Positions 15,741 to 24,400 are shown, counted from the first letter of the stretch. The stretch: DNA of 25,949 nucleotides from DAOTUB01 sp034437455 (GCA_034437455.1 DAOTUB010000280.1:1-25949), one strand, 5' to 3'. Notes: generated from the sequence alone by a model not told the origin. Numbers and translations are program-made.

Positions 15741-18700
15741 TTACTCCGGCAGCGCGCCCGGCGTGGACGGGTAGCTGTCGAAAAAGTCCATGCTGCAATC
15801 GTCGCTGTCCCATTCAGGCGGATACCGTTCAAGCGAGCGGCCCTGGCTGGCGACGCCTGGGTGAGGGATCACGCCGGGGAAGCTGCCCGCTCCGTAGGTC
15901 ACCACGTCAACCACAGCACCGGCGGCGTCCAGCAACAGCGCCTCATCGCCGGCGTTGCCCAGCGCAAAGCCAAAGCCATCCCACTTGCCGGCCGGGATCA
16001 TGTCGGGCACGGATGGATCGTTGCGTTGGGGATCGATCAGTAACTCGTAATCCGGCGTCAAGTCCACGTCGGCGGCCTGCTGGGCGACGACGATCACGCC
16101 CCCGGCCGGCAGCACCGCTCCCGCCGGGAAGCGGTACAGTCCGCTGCCGTACTCGCCGCCTGGCCCCACGTCGCCCAGGTACCAGCCGGAGAGGGTGATC
16201 TCCTCGGCTGTGGGATTGTATATCTCGACCCACTCGCGGTTGCCGGTGAGTGGATCGTCGGGACGATACATCACCTCGCTGATCAGCGGACGGTCCAGCG
16301 GCGGCGGGTACTTCCAGTCGCACTCGAACACGGCGTAGAGGTAATCGAAAAGGGCCGTCGAGCGTATCTGGAGCGCCATCTCGCGGTTGACCTTGTTGGA
16401 GGTCTCGCTGCCGTTGATGCTGCCCACGTGGACGTACTTGCCCTCGGCGCCCAGGTCCACCAGCACCATCTTGTTGTGGACGCCGTACTGGGTGGGGTCG
16501 CCCAGGTGGGCGCTCAGGTCGAATCCCTCGGCCTGGGCGATACGGTTGACGTAGGCGGCGGCCTCGATGTTGTTCGTCAGGGAAAACTGCCGGATGTCGA
16601 GCGTGCCGCCGTTGAGCAGGATGCGCACGCGAGCGCCGCGCCGCGCCGCCTCCACGTAGGCCCGCAAGCGCAGATTCGGCGCGCTGACCGGGTCCCCCCA
16701 GTCCGGATGCTCGTACAATTGCTCGACATAGACCCCGTCGCCTGGCCCGGCTCGCGCCACCAGTCCCAGCAGCGCGTCGCTGCTGTGGAGTGCGTTCTCT
16801 GGCGCGGTCACCAACTCGAACCCGTCCCCCGTCGTCGCCAGCGTCTGCGTGAACCGGACGGTGTAGGTCACCCAATCCTCGCCTGGGTCGGGCGCAAAGT
16901 CCGGCGGCGGCAAGCCATATCCCAGCGCGTTGTCCGGCCCCCACAGGCTGACGTCCACGTGGTTTTCTGGATCGCAGTCAGCCTCGAATATTTCTACGGC
17001 CCGCGCTACCATCTCCGGCGCGTCCGTCGCGAGCACGACCCCACGCGAGCCGCCTGTGCCATTGTTCTTGTCGTCGCCAGGGAGACCGTGGGGCGTCAGG
17101 TTTTGCGAGCTGACCAGCAGCTGCTTCCCATCCACGAGCATGAACTTGGCGTGGGCATAGTTGTAGCGGTCGTGAATGCGGAGCGTGTCGGAATTGACCA
17201 TAAAGTAGCACAGGCCATGGCCGGTCTCGTGCAACTGCTCGCATGCCCATAACTCCTGCTCCTCTATGCCGCCGACGGGGCCGCCCTCCAGCAGCACGGT
17301 GACGCTGATGCCCCGCTGGGCCTGCTGCACCAATTCTGTCACGATCCCGTGCTGTTCCAGTGTGTACACCTCCAACTCGATGCGTTCTTCCGCCGAGCGG
17401 ATGGCGTCCACGACCACCTGGTGAGCGTTGTCCGGGGCGACGCCGACGGTCACCGTGCCGCTCACGCCCAGTGCGGGCCGGAAGAAGCGTTCCAGATCCC
17501 AGCCTGGATAGCGGACGCGCCGCCCGTTCCAGGGATCGTCGGCGTGCTGCGCCCAGTCGGACGCGGTGTCGGTGTCGTCGGGAGGCAGGCCGGTCTCCTC
17601 GTCGGGGTAGCGGTAGAGTACCTGCCCTTCCACGGCAAAGTGGGAGCCGTTGTAGGGCTGTACCGCCGGACCATCCCACCCGGCGATCGTCTCGTCTCCT
17701 TCCTCGTAGACGAGCGCGTCCCGCACGGCGCCCTCGGCATCGAGCAGCACAACCTCGCTGCCGTCGTTGTTAAAGATCGGCCAGCCTGAGAGCGCGTGGT
17801 CGGGGGCGAACCCGAAAGAATCCACAAAGCCCGTTTCGTTGCGCGCCAGCCAGAGTCGTTGATGGGGCGCGATCTCGACTGGCGGCAGGTCGGCGCATCT
17901 CCATTCTTCATCGCTCATCTTGCACAACTCCCACCCGGTCAGGTCTATGCCTCGGTCGCCGCCGTTGAGCAGCAACACCGCCTCGTCGGAGTCGTTGACC
18001 TGTAGGCCGTCGTAGAGCACCGCCTCGATGATGACCTCGTAGGGTGGGGGGGTGTAGTTGCAAAAAGCCAGGGGCAGGTAGATCGTCGGCCCGGCCTCGA
18101 CCTCCGTCTCCCACGTGGCGTGGTTGTTGGCGAACACTGTCTCGCTCGTGACCGTCGTAGCGGTGATCCAGTTGATGAGCGTGCCGTTAGCAGTGTCCGT
18201 TACATGTCCGGTGATGGTGATGAGATGCAGCGCGCCGGTGAGCACGTCGCCCACGTCCCAGACGAGCGTGCCGGCCGTCTGAGTGAAGGCGAATTCGCTC
18301 GTCTGAGTGAGCAGATCCACACCGGCGGGGAGCGTGTCGGTGAGCCGCACCCCGGTGGCGGTGATAGCGCCGGTGTTGCGGAGCGCGATGCGGTAGGTGA
18401 TGAGAGCGCCGGCCTCCACGCGGGCGGCCCCCGTCTTGCTCACGGAGAGATCGGCAACGTCCGTCGGGGGCGCGTCGCCGAAGCCGGGCGTGGGCGGCGA
18501 ACGCTCGATCAAGTCGGCGGGGCTGTCCGTGTCGGCGCCCGTTGGCTCGCGCTCCAGCGAGTGGCCCTCGGCGATGCTGGCGCACGGGTAGCCGCTGCAA
18601 CTCCAGTAGGTCGTGTCGTCGCCATAGCTCACGCCATCGATCACGACGTCGCCGTCGTCGCGCAGGGTCACGCTGTCGCCCCCGTTGTTCAGGCCGTGGC

Positions 18701-19088
18701 CGATGGCGCCTCCAACGTGCACCCACGTCCCCGCGAACCCGGGATAATCGTCGGAGAAAACCGCGCTGGCCGCGATGACGAGAAAACCACGCGCGGGAAT
18801 GGTCACGTCGGGGATCGTGTCAGATGACAATCCGTCGGAGATCGTCCAGTGGCTCAACGTGATGGCATCGGTGGTCGCGTTGTAGAGTTCGAGCCACTCG
18901 TGGGCGTTCTCGCCCGAGACGGAGGGGTTGAAGAATACCTCGTTGATCACCACGTCGCCCGGATTGGCCGTCGATGTTCGGAGCGCTGCCGCCGGGCGCA
19001 GTCCGCTCGCGATTGCCGCCGCGATCCATCCGCCCAACAGGCAGGCCCCCGCCAGCCGCCAGAACCGATCAAATGTCCAGGAGGTCAT
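15741..19088 (-). CDS. Secreted multidomain protein: lamin-tail, DUF11 and two phospholipase-D domains
   Basis: The 1115-aa protein has a signal-peptide-like N-terminus (hydrophobic LAGACLLGGWIAAAIASG, then an Ala-rich cleavage region). Domain order: lamin-tail domain (~43-195, INEVFFNPS and EWLELYN); DUF11 (~213-330, SVSKTG and TLPAGV); a second lamin-tail-like domain (~345-470); PLD domain one with HAKFMLVD (H646); PLD domain two with HNKMVLVD (H871); and a third lamin-tail domain (~960-1100, ISEVMYRP and EWVEIYN). Two intact HxKxxxxD motifs fit a phosphodiesterase that is either a nuclease or a phospholipase. Lamin-tail domains often occur on extracellular nucleases and may bind surfaces or nucleic acid. 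No C-terminal anchor or sorting signal is visible. The ATG overlaps the upstream gene by 20 bp and lacks a clear Shine-Dalgarno, suggesting translational coupling. Confidence 0.88.
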   Translation of the reverse strand: MTSWTFDRFWRLAGACLLGGWIAAAIASGLRPAAALRTSTANPGDVVINEVFFNPSVSGENAHEWLELYNATTDAITLSHWTISDGLSSDTIPDVTIPARGFLVIAASAVFSDDYPGFAGTWVHVGGAIGHGLNNGGDSVTLRDDGDVVIDGVSYGDDTTYWSCSGYPCASIAEGHSLEREPTGADTDSPADLIERSPPTPGFGDAPPTDVADLSVSKTGAARVEAGALITYRIALRNTGAITATGVRLTDTLPAGVDLLTQTSEFAFTQTAGTLVWDVGDVLTGALHLITITGHVTDTANGTLINWITATTVTSETVFANNHATWETEVEAGPTIYLPLAFCNYTPPPYEVIIEAVLYDGLQVNDSDEAVLLLNGGDRGIDLTGWELCKMSDEEWRCADLPPVEIAPHQRLWLARNETGFVDSFGFAPDHALSGWPIFNNDGSEVVLLDAEGAVRDALVYEEGDETIAGWDGPAVQPYNGSHFAVEGQVLYRYPDEETGLPPDDTDTASDWAQHADDPWNGRRVRYPGWDLERFFRPALGVSGTVTVGVAPDNAHQVVVDAIRSAEERIELEVYTLEQHGIVTELVQQAQRGISVTVLLEGGPVGGIEEQELWACEQLHETGHGLCYFMVNSDTLRIHDRYNYAHAKFMLVDGKQLLVSSQNLTPHGLPGDDKNNGTGGSRGVVLATDAPEMVARAVEIFEADCDPENHVDVSLWGPDNALGYGLPPPDFAPDPGEDWVTYTVRFTQTLATTGDGFELVTAPENALHSSDALLGLVARAGPGDGVYVEQLYEHPDWGDPVSAPNLRLRAYVEAARRGARVRILLNGGTLDIRQFSLTNNIEAAAYVNRIAQAEGFDLSAHLGDPTQYGVHNKMVLVDLGAEGKYVHVGSINGSETSNKVNREMALQIRSTALFDYLYAVFECDWKYPPPLDRPLISEVMYRPDDPLTGNREWVEIYNPTAEEITLSGWYLGDVGPGGEYGSGLYRFPAGAVLPAGGVIVVAQQAADVDLTPDYELLIDPQRNDPSVPDMIPAGKWDGFGFALGNAGDEALLLDAAGAVVDVVTYGAGSFPGVIPHPGVASQGRSLERYPPEWDSDDCSMDFFDSYPSTPGALPE

Positions 19089-19443
19089 ATTGCTTGAGCG
19101 CGTTCAGCGCCCCGATGGTGGCGACAGGATTCTCGTCCCAGCCGCCGTCCTCTTTTTGCGTCGCAAAGAGATAACCAAAGGCCCTGCTCGCCGCGGGCGA
19201 TTCGATCATTCCCAATTCCGCCAGCCACCACACGGCGCGGAGCGTGTCGTTGACGGAGCTGGGATGGCCCCGCGTCATTTGGCACGGAAAGCCGCCATCG
19301 TCGTTCTGGAGTTCCAGGAGAGGCTGGACGACGCTTGGTTCCGGCGGGACGCTGTAGATGAGCTGTCTGAAACGGGCCTTTTCGAGGTCGGTCCCGTGTT
19401 CCTCGATGAGGGAGACGTACTTGCTGTTGTCTAGTGGACGCAA
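19069..19443 (-). CDS. Short squalene-cyclase/prenyltransferase-like repeat protein, probably truncated
   Basis: The preferred start is TTG at 19443, which is preceded at seven bases by AAGGAGG (19451-19457). This gives 124 aa beginning with RPLDNSKYV; an ATG at 19488 lies inside the upstream regulator gene. Two repeats of the alpha-alpha toroid type are visible: LLELQNDDGGFP and FATQKEDGGWDENP, the QxxDGGW-like signature of terpene cyclase and prenyltransferase beta subunits. Proteins of this kind that I remember from Chloroflexota are ~300 aa with several more repeats, so this looks like a shortened version, perhaps with an internal deletion before the final helix ALNALKQYDLL. No catalytic DxDD motif is present. 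It lies 22 bp after the response regulator and overlaps the PLD gene, so it is part of that operon. Confidence 0.6.
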   Translation of the reverse strand: MRPLDNSKYVSLIEEHGTDLEKARFRQLIYSVPPEPSVVQPLLELQNDDGGFPCQMTRGHPSSVNDTLRAVWWLAELGMIESPAASRAFGYLFATQKEDGGWDENPVATIGALNALKQYDLLDI

Positions 19444-19465
19444 GGCGCAACCTCCTTTTGCTTGA

Positions 19466-20161
19466 CTATTTGCTTGTCTGCGGTTCAAAGCGGTACCCGA
19501 CGTCTAACTCGCTCAGAAAATAGCGCGGATTCCTGGGGTCCGGCTCGATCTTGCGGCGCAGGTGCCCGATGTACGTGTGGACGTAGCCGGTCTCGCCTAC
19601 GTACTCAAAGTCCCACAAGGCTTCGAATATTTGCCGGAACCCGACCGTTCGCCCTTTATTCCTGACCATCAGATCCAGCACTTTGTACTCGGTCGGCGTC
19701 AGCTTGACAGGCTCGCCGTTGACGGTCACGCGCCGGGCGTCGAGGTCTATGGATAAATAGTCATCCCGGTAGGTGTTGCCGGACGCGGACGCCCTGGTTT
19801 TGTTGCGGCGCAAGGCCGCGCGCACGCGGGCCATCAATTCTCCCGTGTCGAAGGGCTTGATGAGATAATCGTCGGCGCCCAGATCAAGCCCCTTGACGAT
19901 GTCTTCCTTTTCCGTTCTTGCCGTGAGCATAATGATCGGCACGTCGGACGTTTCGCGGATGCACCGGCATACTTGCCAGCCGTCCAACACGGGCATCATC
20001 ACGTCCAGGAGCAGCAGATCGGGGCGCTCTGAATCGAACAGGCGGAGCGCCTCTTGCCCGTCGCTGGCAGTGATGGCTTGATAGCCCTCTTGCTCGAGAT
20101 AAAATTGTACGCCTTGGATCAGATGGATGTTGTCGTCGACGACCAGAATGTTTTCAGTCAT
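19466..20161 (-). CDS. OmpR/PhoB-family response regulator
   Basis: The 231-aa protein has an N-terminal receiver domain with D9/D10, phospho-acceptor D53 (LLLLDVMMP), T80 and K102 (IKPFD), and a C-terminal winged helix (~130-228, LTPTEYKVLDLMVRNKG ... YIGHLRRKIEPD) that binds DNA. The start ATG at 20161 follows GAGGAG at a normal distance. No histidine kinase lies next to it in this window, so it is an orphan here. Its placement between a YdjM-like membrane protein and the cyclase-like and LTD/PLD genes suggests it may control this operon or envelope functions (inference). Confidence 0.93.
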   Translation of the reverse strand: MTENILVVDDNIHLIQGVQFYLEQEGYQAITASDGQEALRLFDSERPDLLLLDVMMPVLDGWQVCRCIRETSDVPIIMLTARTEKEDIVKGLDLGADDYLIKPFDTGELMARVRAALRRNKTRASASGNTYRDDYLSIDLDARRVTVNGEPVKLTPTEYKVLDLMVRNKGRTVGFRQIFEALWDFEYVGETGYVHTYIGHLRRKIEPDPRNPRYFLSELDVGYRFEPQTSK

Positions 20162-20204
20162 ACCCGCCGCTCCTCTTTATGACTTGGTGTACTTGAACTT
20201 GATT

Positions 20205-21227
20205 TTATCCTACCTCGACTTTCTCCACTTCCGACAAGATGTCCTGTTGCCGGAGCGACTCGTTCGTCGCCGTCTCCCCGCGCTGTCGTCGCCACTGGTA
20301 CAGCCCGCTCAGCACGATCAACGGCAATGCCACCGCCAGCCCCAGAAACCACCACGGGTGCAATCGTGGCTGGTCCGAGAAACGATCCAGGTTGAACAGG
20401 ATCAGCACTACCGACGTCCAGACGGTGAGAAAGTTGGGGAGGGCGTCGCCAGAATGGAGCAGTTGCATGCCGTTGGTTCGCCGCTTGCTGAAAGGGTAAA
20501 AGAGGTTGCTGCCCATAAAGCCCAACTGGTCCTCCAGGATGTGCGCGGCCACGCCCAACCCAATGACCAGCCCGCCCCACTTGCCCAAGATCAATCCTCC
20601 CGTTAGCCCCAGCGCCCCCGCCAGCAGCAGACTGTGAGACCAGCGCCGGTGCCAGTCCAAAAAGTGGACGTGTAGCCGGTCGCCCTGGCGCTCGAATTTG
20701 AAGGATGGCCCGCTAAAGATGTCGATCTTGTTCTCGGCGTCGTAGGTGGGGGCCATCGGCGCGCCGACCTTGACTCGCGCTTCCTCCCTCCCTCTGTCCC
20801 CCCCATTGGGGGGGATGGCCGGAGGCCAGGGGGGGAGGGGGACTTGCCCGGTGTTGACGACCGGTCCGACGCGTACCGCTACCTCGCCCTGCTCCGGGTC
20901 GAAGCGGATGGCGTACTGCCGCCACAGATCGGCCCCCAGGCGGATGGTGTGGAGCATGACGTTCTGCGGCTTCCCGGTCTCGTAGGCCCGGCGCATCGCC
21001 CCCGCGACCCGCTCGGCGATGTCGCGGGCGTCCGGCTCCGGGCCGGGGTCGATCTCTTCGTCGTACCGCTCAAAGTACCGCGCGAATTTGAAATCGAGCG
21101 TGTCGGGCAGAATGCCGCCGATGCCGCCCAACACAGGCAGGAGCGACCCTTCCGCCCCGGCCCGAACGACCTCCGGGAAGCATGTCGCCAGCGCCACGCC
21201 GGTGATAAAGTGGGAGATTCCCTTCAC
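20205..21227 (-). CDS. YdjM/LexA-binding-type inner-membrane metal-dependent hydrolase-like protein
   Basis: The 340-aa protein starts at GTG 21227, supported by AAGGA (21233-21237) and by the conserved family start KGISHFITG; upstream in-frame sequence would run through a palindromic repeat and is not coding. Conserved features of the YdjM-like (PF04307-type) family are H6, GGILPDTLDFK, HRRWSHS (~residue 195) and AHILEDQLG (~residue 228), plausible metal ligands. Hydrophobic segments follow HRRWSHS, and two more are in the C-terminus (VWTSVVLILFNL and FLGLAVALPLIVL). A ~130-residue insertion between the D motif and HRRWSHS contains a Pro-rich low-complexity patch encoded by a C/G-run palindrome. 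The function of the family is poorly known. It is the first gene of the minus-strand run toward the response regulator (43-bp gap). Confidence 0.75.
   Translation of the reverse strand: MKGISHFITGVALATCFPEVVRAGAEGSLLPVLGGIGGILPDTLDFKFARYFERYDEEIDPGPEPDARDIAERVAGAMRRAYETGKPQNVMLHTIRLGADLWRQYAIRFDPEQGEVAVRVGPVVNTGQVPLPPWPPAIPPNGGDRGREEARVKVGAPMAPTYDAENKIDIFSGPSFKFERQGDRLHVHFLDWHRRWSHSLLLAGALGLTGGLILGKWGGLVIGLGVAAHILEDQLGFMGSNLFYPFSKRRTNGMQLLHSGDALPNFLTVWTSVVLILFNLDRFSDQPRLHPWWFLGLAVALPLIVLSGLYQWRRQRGETATNESLRQQDILSEVEKVEVG
20783..20842. repeat. C7/G7 nested palindrome inside the YdjM-like coding region
   Basis: CCCCCCC (20798-20804) / GGGGGGG (20808-20814) and TGGCC (20816-20820) / GGCCA (20824-20828) form two adjacent hairpins, flanked by C/T-rich and G-rich arms that can also pair. 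The block is in frame and encodes Pro-rich residues followed by an Arg/Glu-rich stretch. Confidence 0.55.
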
Positions 21228-21314
21228 TTTTTTCCTTTGTATTGCTCTCAGCGAGTTTGCAACCCGCGTCTTGGCAGTGTGATGCCGAAAAAGTTTTTTT
21301 GCATCGGTGCCAGA

Positions 21315-21425
21315 GCGCCGGCTGAGTAGGGCCTGGAGCGGAGCGGAAGGCCCGTATCGAAGCCAAGCGGCGTTGGCGAGGCCCGCTCCCTTGGTTTCGA
21401 TATGCCTTTGGCTACTCAACCGGCG
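21315..21425. repeat. Palindromic intergenic repeat, copy 2
   Basis: The same element as at 7344-7482, in the same orientation: GCGCCGGCTGAGT (21315-21327) pairs with ACTCAACCGGCG (21414-21425), and inside are TATCGAAGCCAAGCGG and TTGGTTTCGATA. It lies 57 bp downstream of the reductase stop codon on the minus strand. The remainder of the 21228-21481 gap holds an A/T hairpin (GATGC ... GCATC, 21281-21305) and nothing else recognisable. Confidence 0.75.
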
Positions 21426-21481
21426 GTCGCTAACTTTAAGTTGACGCGCATGGGTTGCAGATCCCTTGTGAGCAAAGATGA

Positions 21482-22705
21482 TCAGTCCACACTTCTGGGT
21501 ACGTGAATTTCCAGGTCTGTGATTGGCCAGGATGAGCAGGGGTGGAAATAGTTAAACTGCCTGTCCGCGGCCCTGCGCCCATCCTGTTCCTGGTTCACGT
21601 ATACCTCTCCCTGGACGAGCCGCGAGCGACAGAACCCGCATTCCCCTGAGCGACATCTTGAAGGCGGAGCCAGGTTCGCCCTCTCCATCGCCACGAGGAC
21701 AGTTTCGTCCGCCTGGGCCGGGATCTCCGTCGTGACGTCGCCGATGTGGACCCTGAGTGTGAACGTCTTGCCCGTCACGCCGGGTGGAGAGCCTGGCAAC
21801 TGGGCGACGTCTTTGACCTCGCCCAATACCTCCCGTCGGATCCGTTTGGGCGGTAGGTTGAACGTCGCCAGCTCTTTTTCCACAAACTGGTACATCAATG
21901 GAGGTCCGCAGACGAAAAAGGAACTGGTCTCCACGTCTGCGTGTTTCTCGATCAGAGCAGCGGTGATAAAGCCTTGCTCGCAGCCTTCCAGTGAGATCGG
22001 CTCGCAGCTCAGAACGTGGACGACTTTGAGCTGGTCCGGCGCTTTGTGCTCCAATTCCTTGAACTCGTCGTAAAAGGGAATGTCCTCCTCGTCGCTGCTT
22101 CCGTACATCAGCGTCAATTTGAGGTCCGATTTTCCGTGGGCGATCTCTCTCGCCATCGAGCGGAACGGCGTGATGCCCGATCCTCCCGCCAGTCCCACGA
22201 TCGTCTGTCTGTCCCGGAGCGGTTCGTGGTAAAAGAACCCCGCCGGGCCAGAACTCTCGACCTGAGTTCCAACGTGCCAGTGCTCCCAGATGTGCCCGGT
22301 CAAAAAGCCGTCCACGACTTGCCGGATCGTGATCTCGTAAAACCCGTCTTTTCCCAGCGCTTCGAAAGGGGCGGAGGAGATGGAATAGGGGCGGGTGATG
22401 GCCGTGCCGTTCACGTGGCCGCACAGGCTCAGGTATTGTCCCGCTCGGAAATAAGCCAGGCTCCTGGTGTCCGAATCTGGATCGGCGACGAGCTTGAACG
22501 TCCGGGTGGTTTTGGTCTCGTCCTTGATCGCCGCAATCGTCAGGCACAGCCGGTCGGGATGGAGTTGCCGCGCCAGTTCGTTGATCGGATCGCGCGTTAG
22601 CGGCTCGCTCGATGCTCTGGCGATCCGTTTCTTGCGATTGGGAACCAGCCTCCTGAACGCCAATAAATCCCACAAGTGCCATCTGACGCTGACTCTATTT
22701 TTCAT
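21482..22705 (-). CDS. FAD/NAD ferredoxin-reductase-type oxidoreductase with C-terminal 2Fe-2S domain
   Basis: The 407-aa protein begins with a basic N-terminal extension of ~50 residues. A ferredoxin-reductase FAD domain follows (RPYSIS at 105-110), then an NAD-binding domain (GLAGGSGITP at 171-180, CGPPLMYQF), and a C-terminal plant-type 2Fe-2S domain with ligands C351, C356, C359 and C390 (CRSGECGFC ... HPC). This layout is that of Hcr/phenol-hydroxylase-reductase-type electron-transfer proteins, which pass electrons from NAD(P)H through FAD and the cluster to a partner. Its ATG overlaps the stop of the upstream CrtI-like gene (ATGA), so the flavoprotein is the obvious candidate partner. 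The cluster ligands are all intact. Confidence 0.92.
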   Translation of the reverse strand: MKNRVSVRWHLWDLLAFRRLVPNRKKRIARASSEPLTRDPINELARQLHPDRLCLTIAAIKDETKTTRTFKLVADPDSDTRSLAYFRAGQYLSLCGHVNGTAITRPYSISSAPFEALGKDGFYEITIRQVVDGFLTGHIWEHWHVGTQVESSGPAGFFYHEPLRDRQTIVGLAGGSGITPFRSMAREIAHGKSDLKLTLMYGSSDEEDIPFYDEFKELEHKAPDQLKVVHVLSCEPISLEGCEQGFITAALIEKHADVETSSFFVCGPPLMYQFVEKELATFNLPPKRIRREVLGEVKDVAQLPGSPPGVTGKTFTLRVHIGDVTTEIPAQADETVLVAMERANLAPPSRCRSGECGFCRSRLVQGEVYVNQEQDGRRAADRQFNYFHPCSSWPITDLEIHVPRSVD

Positions 22706-24282
22706 GCCAGTTCCCCCTTTTCCATCATGTCTCGCACCGTCAAAAGTGCCGCGGTCTGCCCCGAAAGGAGCGCGCTAGAGTATCCGTGACATCTGAAAGC
22801 GAACCCGCCGCAAAACTCGAGGCCGTCAAAGTGCTTGTCGTCATTCATGCACATCATTCGGGGAATCAGGGAATCCCAGGGTTCCGGCTCGTAGGCATAG
22901 ATGACGCCCTGGTACGAGCCTGTATACCGGGCGAACGTCTGCGGGGTTGCGACCTCGAGCTCTTCGATATGCTCCCGGATGGGCGCGCCCGTCGCCTTTT
23001 CAAAGTTGGCGATCAGTTCGTTGGCGATTCGATTCTTGGTCGCTACGTACCCGTGGGGTTTCACATCCTTCCATGCCTCTGGTCGATAGAGGGTCGTGAT
23101 CGACATGATGGACGTTCCTGGAGGCGAGCAATCGGGGAGGGCGTTATTCAAGCAGGCTGTGGCCTGTATTTTGGGAGTTGGGAGCGTTTTGAGGGAATCG
23201 TACATCTCATCCGTGTCCATACTCTCGAAAATAAAATAACTGTACTCACCCAGTCCCAGTTCCTCAAGCGTCGCATCCAGGCCCAGATAGACGACAAACC
23301 CGGTCACGCCGTGGATCCTGGCGTTGCACTCTTGGTAGGCGATCTCTGGAACCTCTGACTGAGGATAGATCAAATTGTTGTAGACGAGCGTGGGCGAGGC
23401 GTTCGAGATGACGTGTCTGGTCTCGATCCGGTCTCCCCGCGAGGTCTCGACGCCGGTGATCTGCCCACCTTGAACCAGAATTCGCTCCACGCGCGTGTTG
23501 TACTCGATCTCGCCGCCCAACTCTCGGATTCGGGCGTCGAGCGCGGAGGTATACTCGTGAGAGCGCTGCCGGGGGATGTAGGCGTTGGTGATGAGGAATT
23601 TGTAAAACATCGCCGCGAATATCGTAAAGCTCGTCCTGCTCGTCGGCGGCCCCAGATAGCACCACAGCGCGTGGAGGATCTGTTGCGCCTTGGGTGGGAC
23701 CTTGAGCGCCCTGGCGACCTGGTCCATCGTGTACGGGCACGTTTTTAGAAAATTGGCGTACTCTTTCATCAAAACGTCGCGGTCGGGATTCCCTTTCGAT
23801 GCGGCGAGGTAGGCGATGGCGTCCACGACCTCTTTGCACAGGTCGATGTAATTCGTCACCGATGCTCTGCATCCGGGGACGTACCGCTCGATGGCGTCGA
23901 TGAATTCCTCTACACCATAGGGCATCGTGACGTCCAGGTCTTTTCCGGGGCCGGTCAGGATCATACGGAAGGCTTCGGGAACCTGAACCCAATCCAGGTG
24001 TACTCCCAGCAGCTCGTCTTCCAGAAACTCCCGGACGCTGCCCTTGTCCGTGACGCTGCCCACGTTGCAGAACTCGTGGAGAGAGGTCTCGAACTCAAAT
24101 CGCCCCCTGACGAAACTGGAGGCAAAACCGCCCGGCAGGTTGTGCTGCTCCAGCAGAAGCACTTTGGCGCCCTTGGCCGCCAATTGCGCGGCAGCGCCCA
24201 GGCCGCCATTGCCAGCGCCGATGACGACGCAGTCATACGATCTGTTGATGCTCTGATCGTTCGCGTTGATTAGCTCACCCAT
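22702..24282 (-). CDS. Phytoene desaturase (CrtI)-like FAD-dependent oxidoreductase
   Basis: The 526-aa protein starts at ATG 24282, preceded by AAGGAGG (24286-24292) at short spacing; a longer in-frame start at 24435 lacks support. The dinucleotide-binding motif GAGNGGLG (22-29) and LLLEQHNLPGGFASS are typical of the CrtI/retinol-saturase/COG1233 group, which saturates or desaturates polyenes and related lipids using FAD. The C-terminal FAD motif is present as FCGGFAF ... GYSSALLSGQTAA. The substrate is unknown and no carotenoid genes are nearby. The downstream overlapping gene is an FAD/2Fe-2S reductase, an uncommon partner for this family. It is divergent from the deacetylase gene. Confidence 0.9.
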   Translation of the reverse strand: MGELINANDQSINRSYDCVVIGAGNGGLGAAAQLAAKGAKVLLLEQHNLPGGFASSFVRGRFEFETSLHEFCNVGSVTDKGSVREFLEDELLGVHLDWVQVPEAFRMILTGPGKDLDVTMPYGVEEFIDAIERYVPGCRASVTNYIDLCKEVVDAIAYLAASKGNPDRDVLMKEYANFLKTCPYTMDQVARALKVPPKAQQILHALWCYLGPPTSRTSFTIFAAMFYKFLITNAYIPRQRSHEYTSALDARIRELGGEIEYNTRVERILVQGGQITGVETSRGDRIETRHVISNASPTLVYNNLIYPQSEVPEIAYQECNARIHGVTGFVVYLGLDATLEELGLGEYSYFIFESMDTDEMYDSLKTLPTPKIQATACLNNALPDCSPPGTSIMSITTLYRPEAWKDVKPHGYVATKNRIANELIANFEKATGAPIREHIEELEVATPQTFARYTGSYQGVIYAYEPEPWDSLIPRMMCMNDDKHFDGLEFCGGFAFRCHGYSSALLSGQTAALLTVRDMMEKGELA

Positions 24283-24361
24283 ATTCCTCCTTCGATTAGA
24301 TTGCCGATTGACCAGATAATCCATTTTGCCGCCGCCCGGGGAAGCGTTTGGGGACCTTTGC

Positions 24362-24390
24362 ATTTTAGCACGATCCGAGCGACAGCACAA
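24362..24390 (-). promoter_or_regulatory. Promoter candidate for the CrtI-like/reductase operon
   Basis: On the minus strand TTGTGC (24385-24390) is 17 bp from TAAAAT (24362-24367), which has an upstream TGC that makes it an extended -10. It lies ~80 bp upstream of the CrtI-like start. Confidence 0.45.
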
Positions 24391-24400
24391 ACCGTCGCGA

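Noticed and set aside
21281..21305. GATGC ... A/T-run ... GCATC hairpin as a terminator
   Set aside because: The stem is mostly A-T with a bulge and no T-run follows the closing arm, so termination is not convincing.
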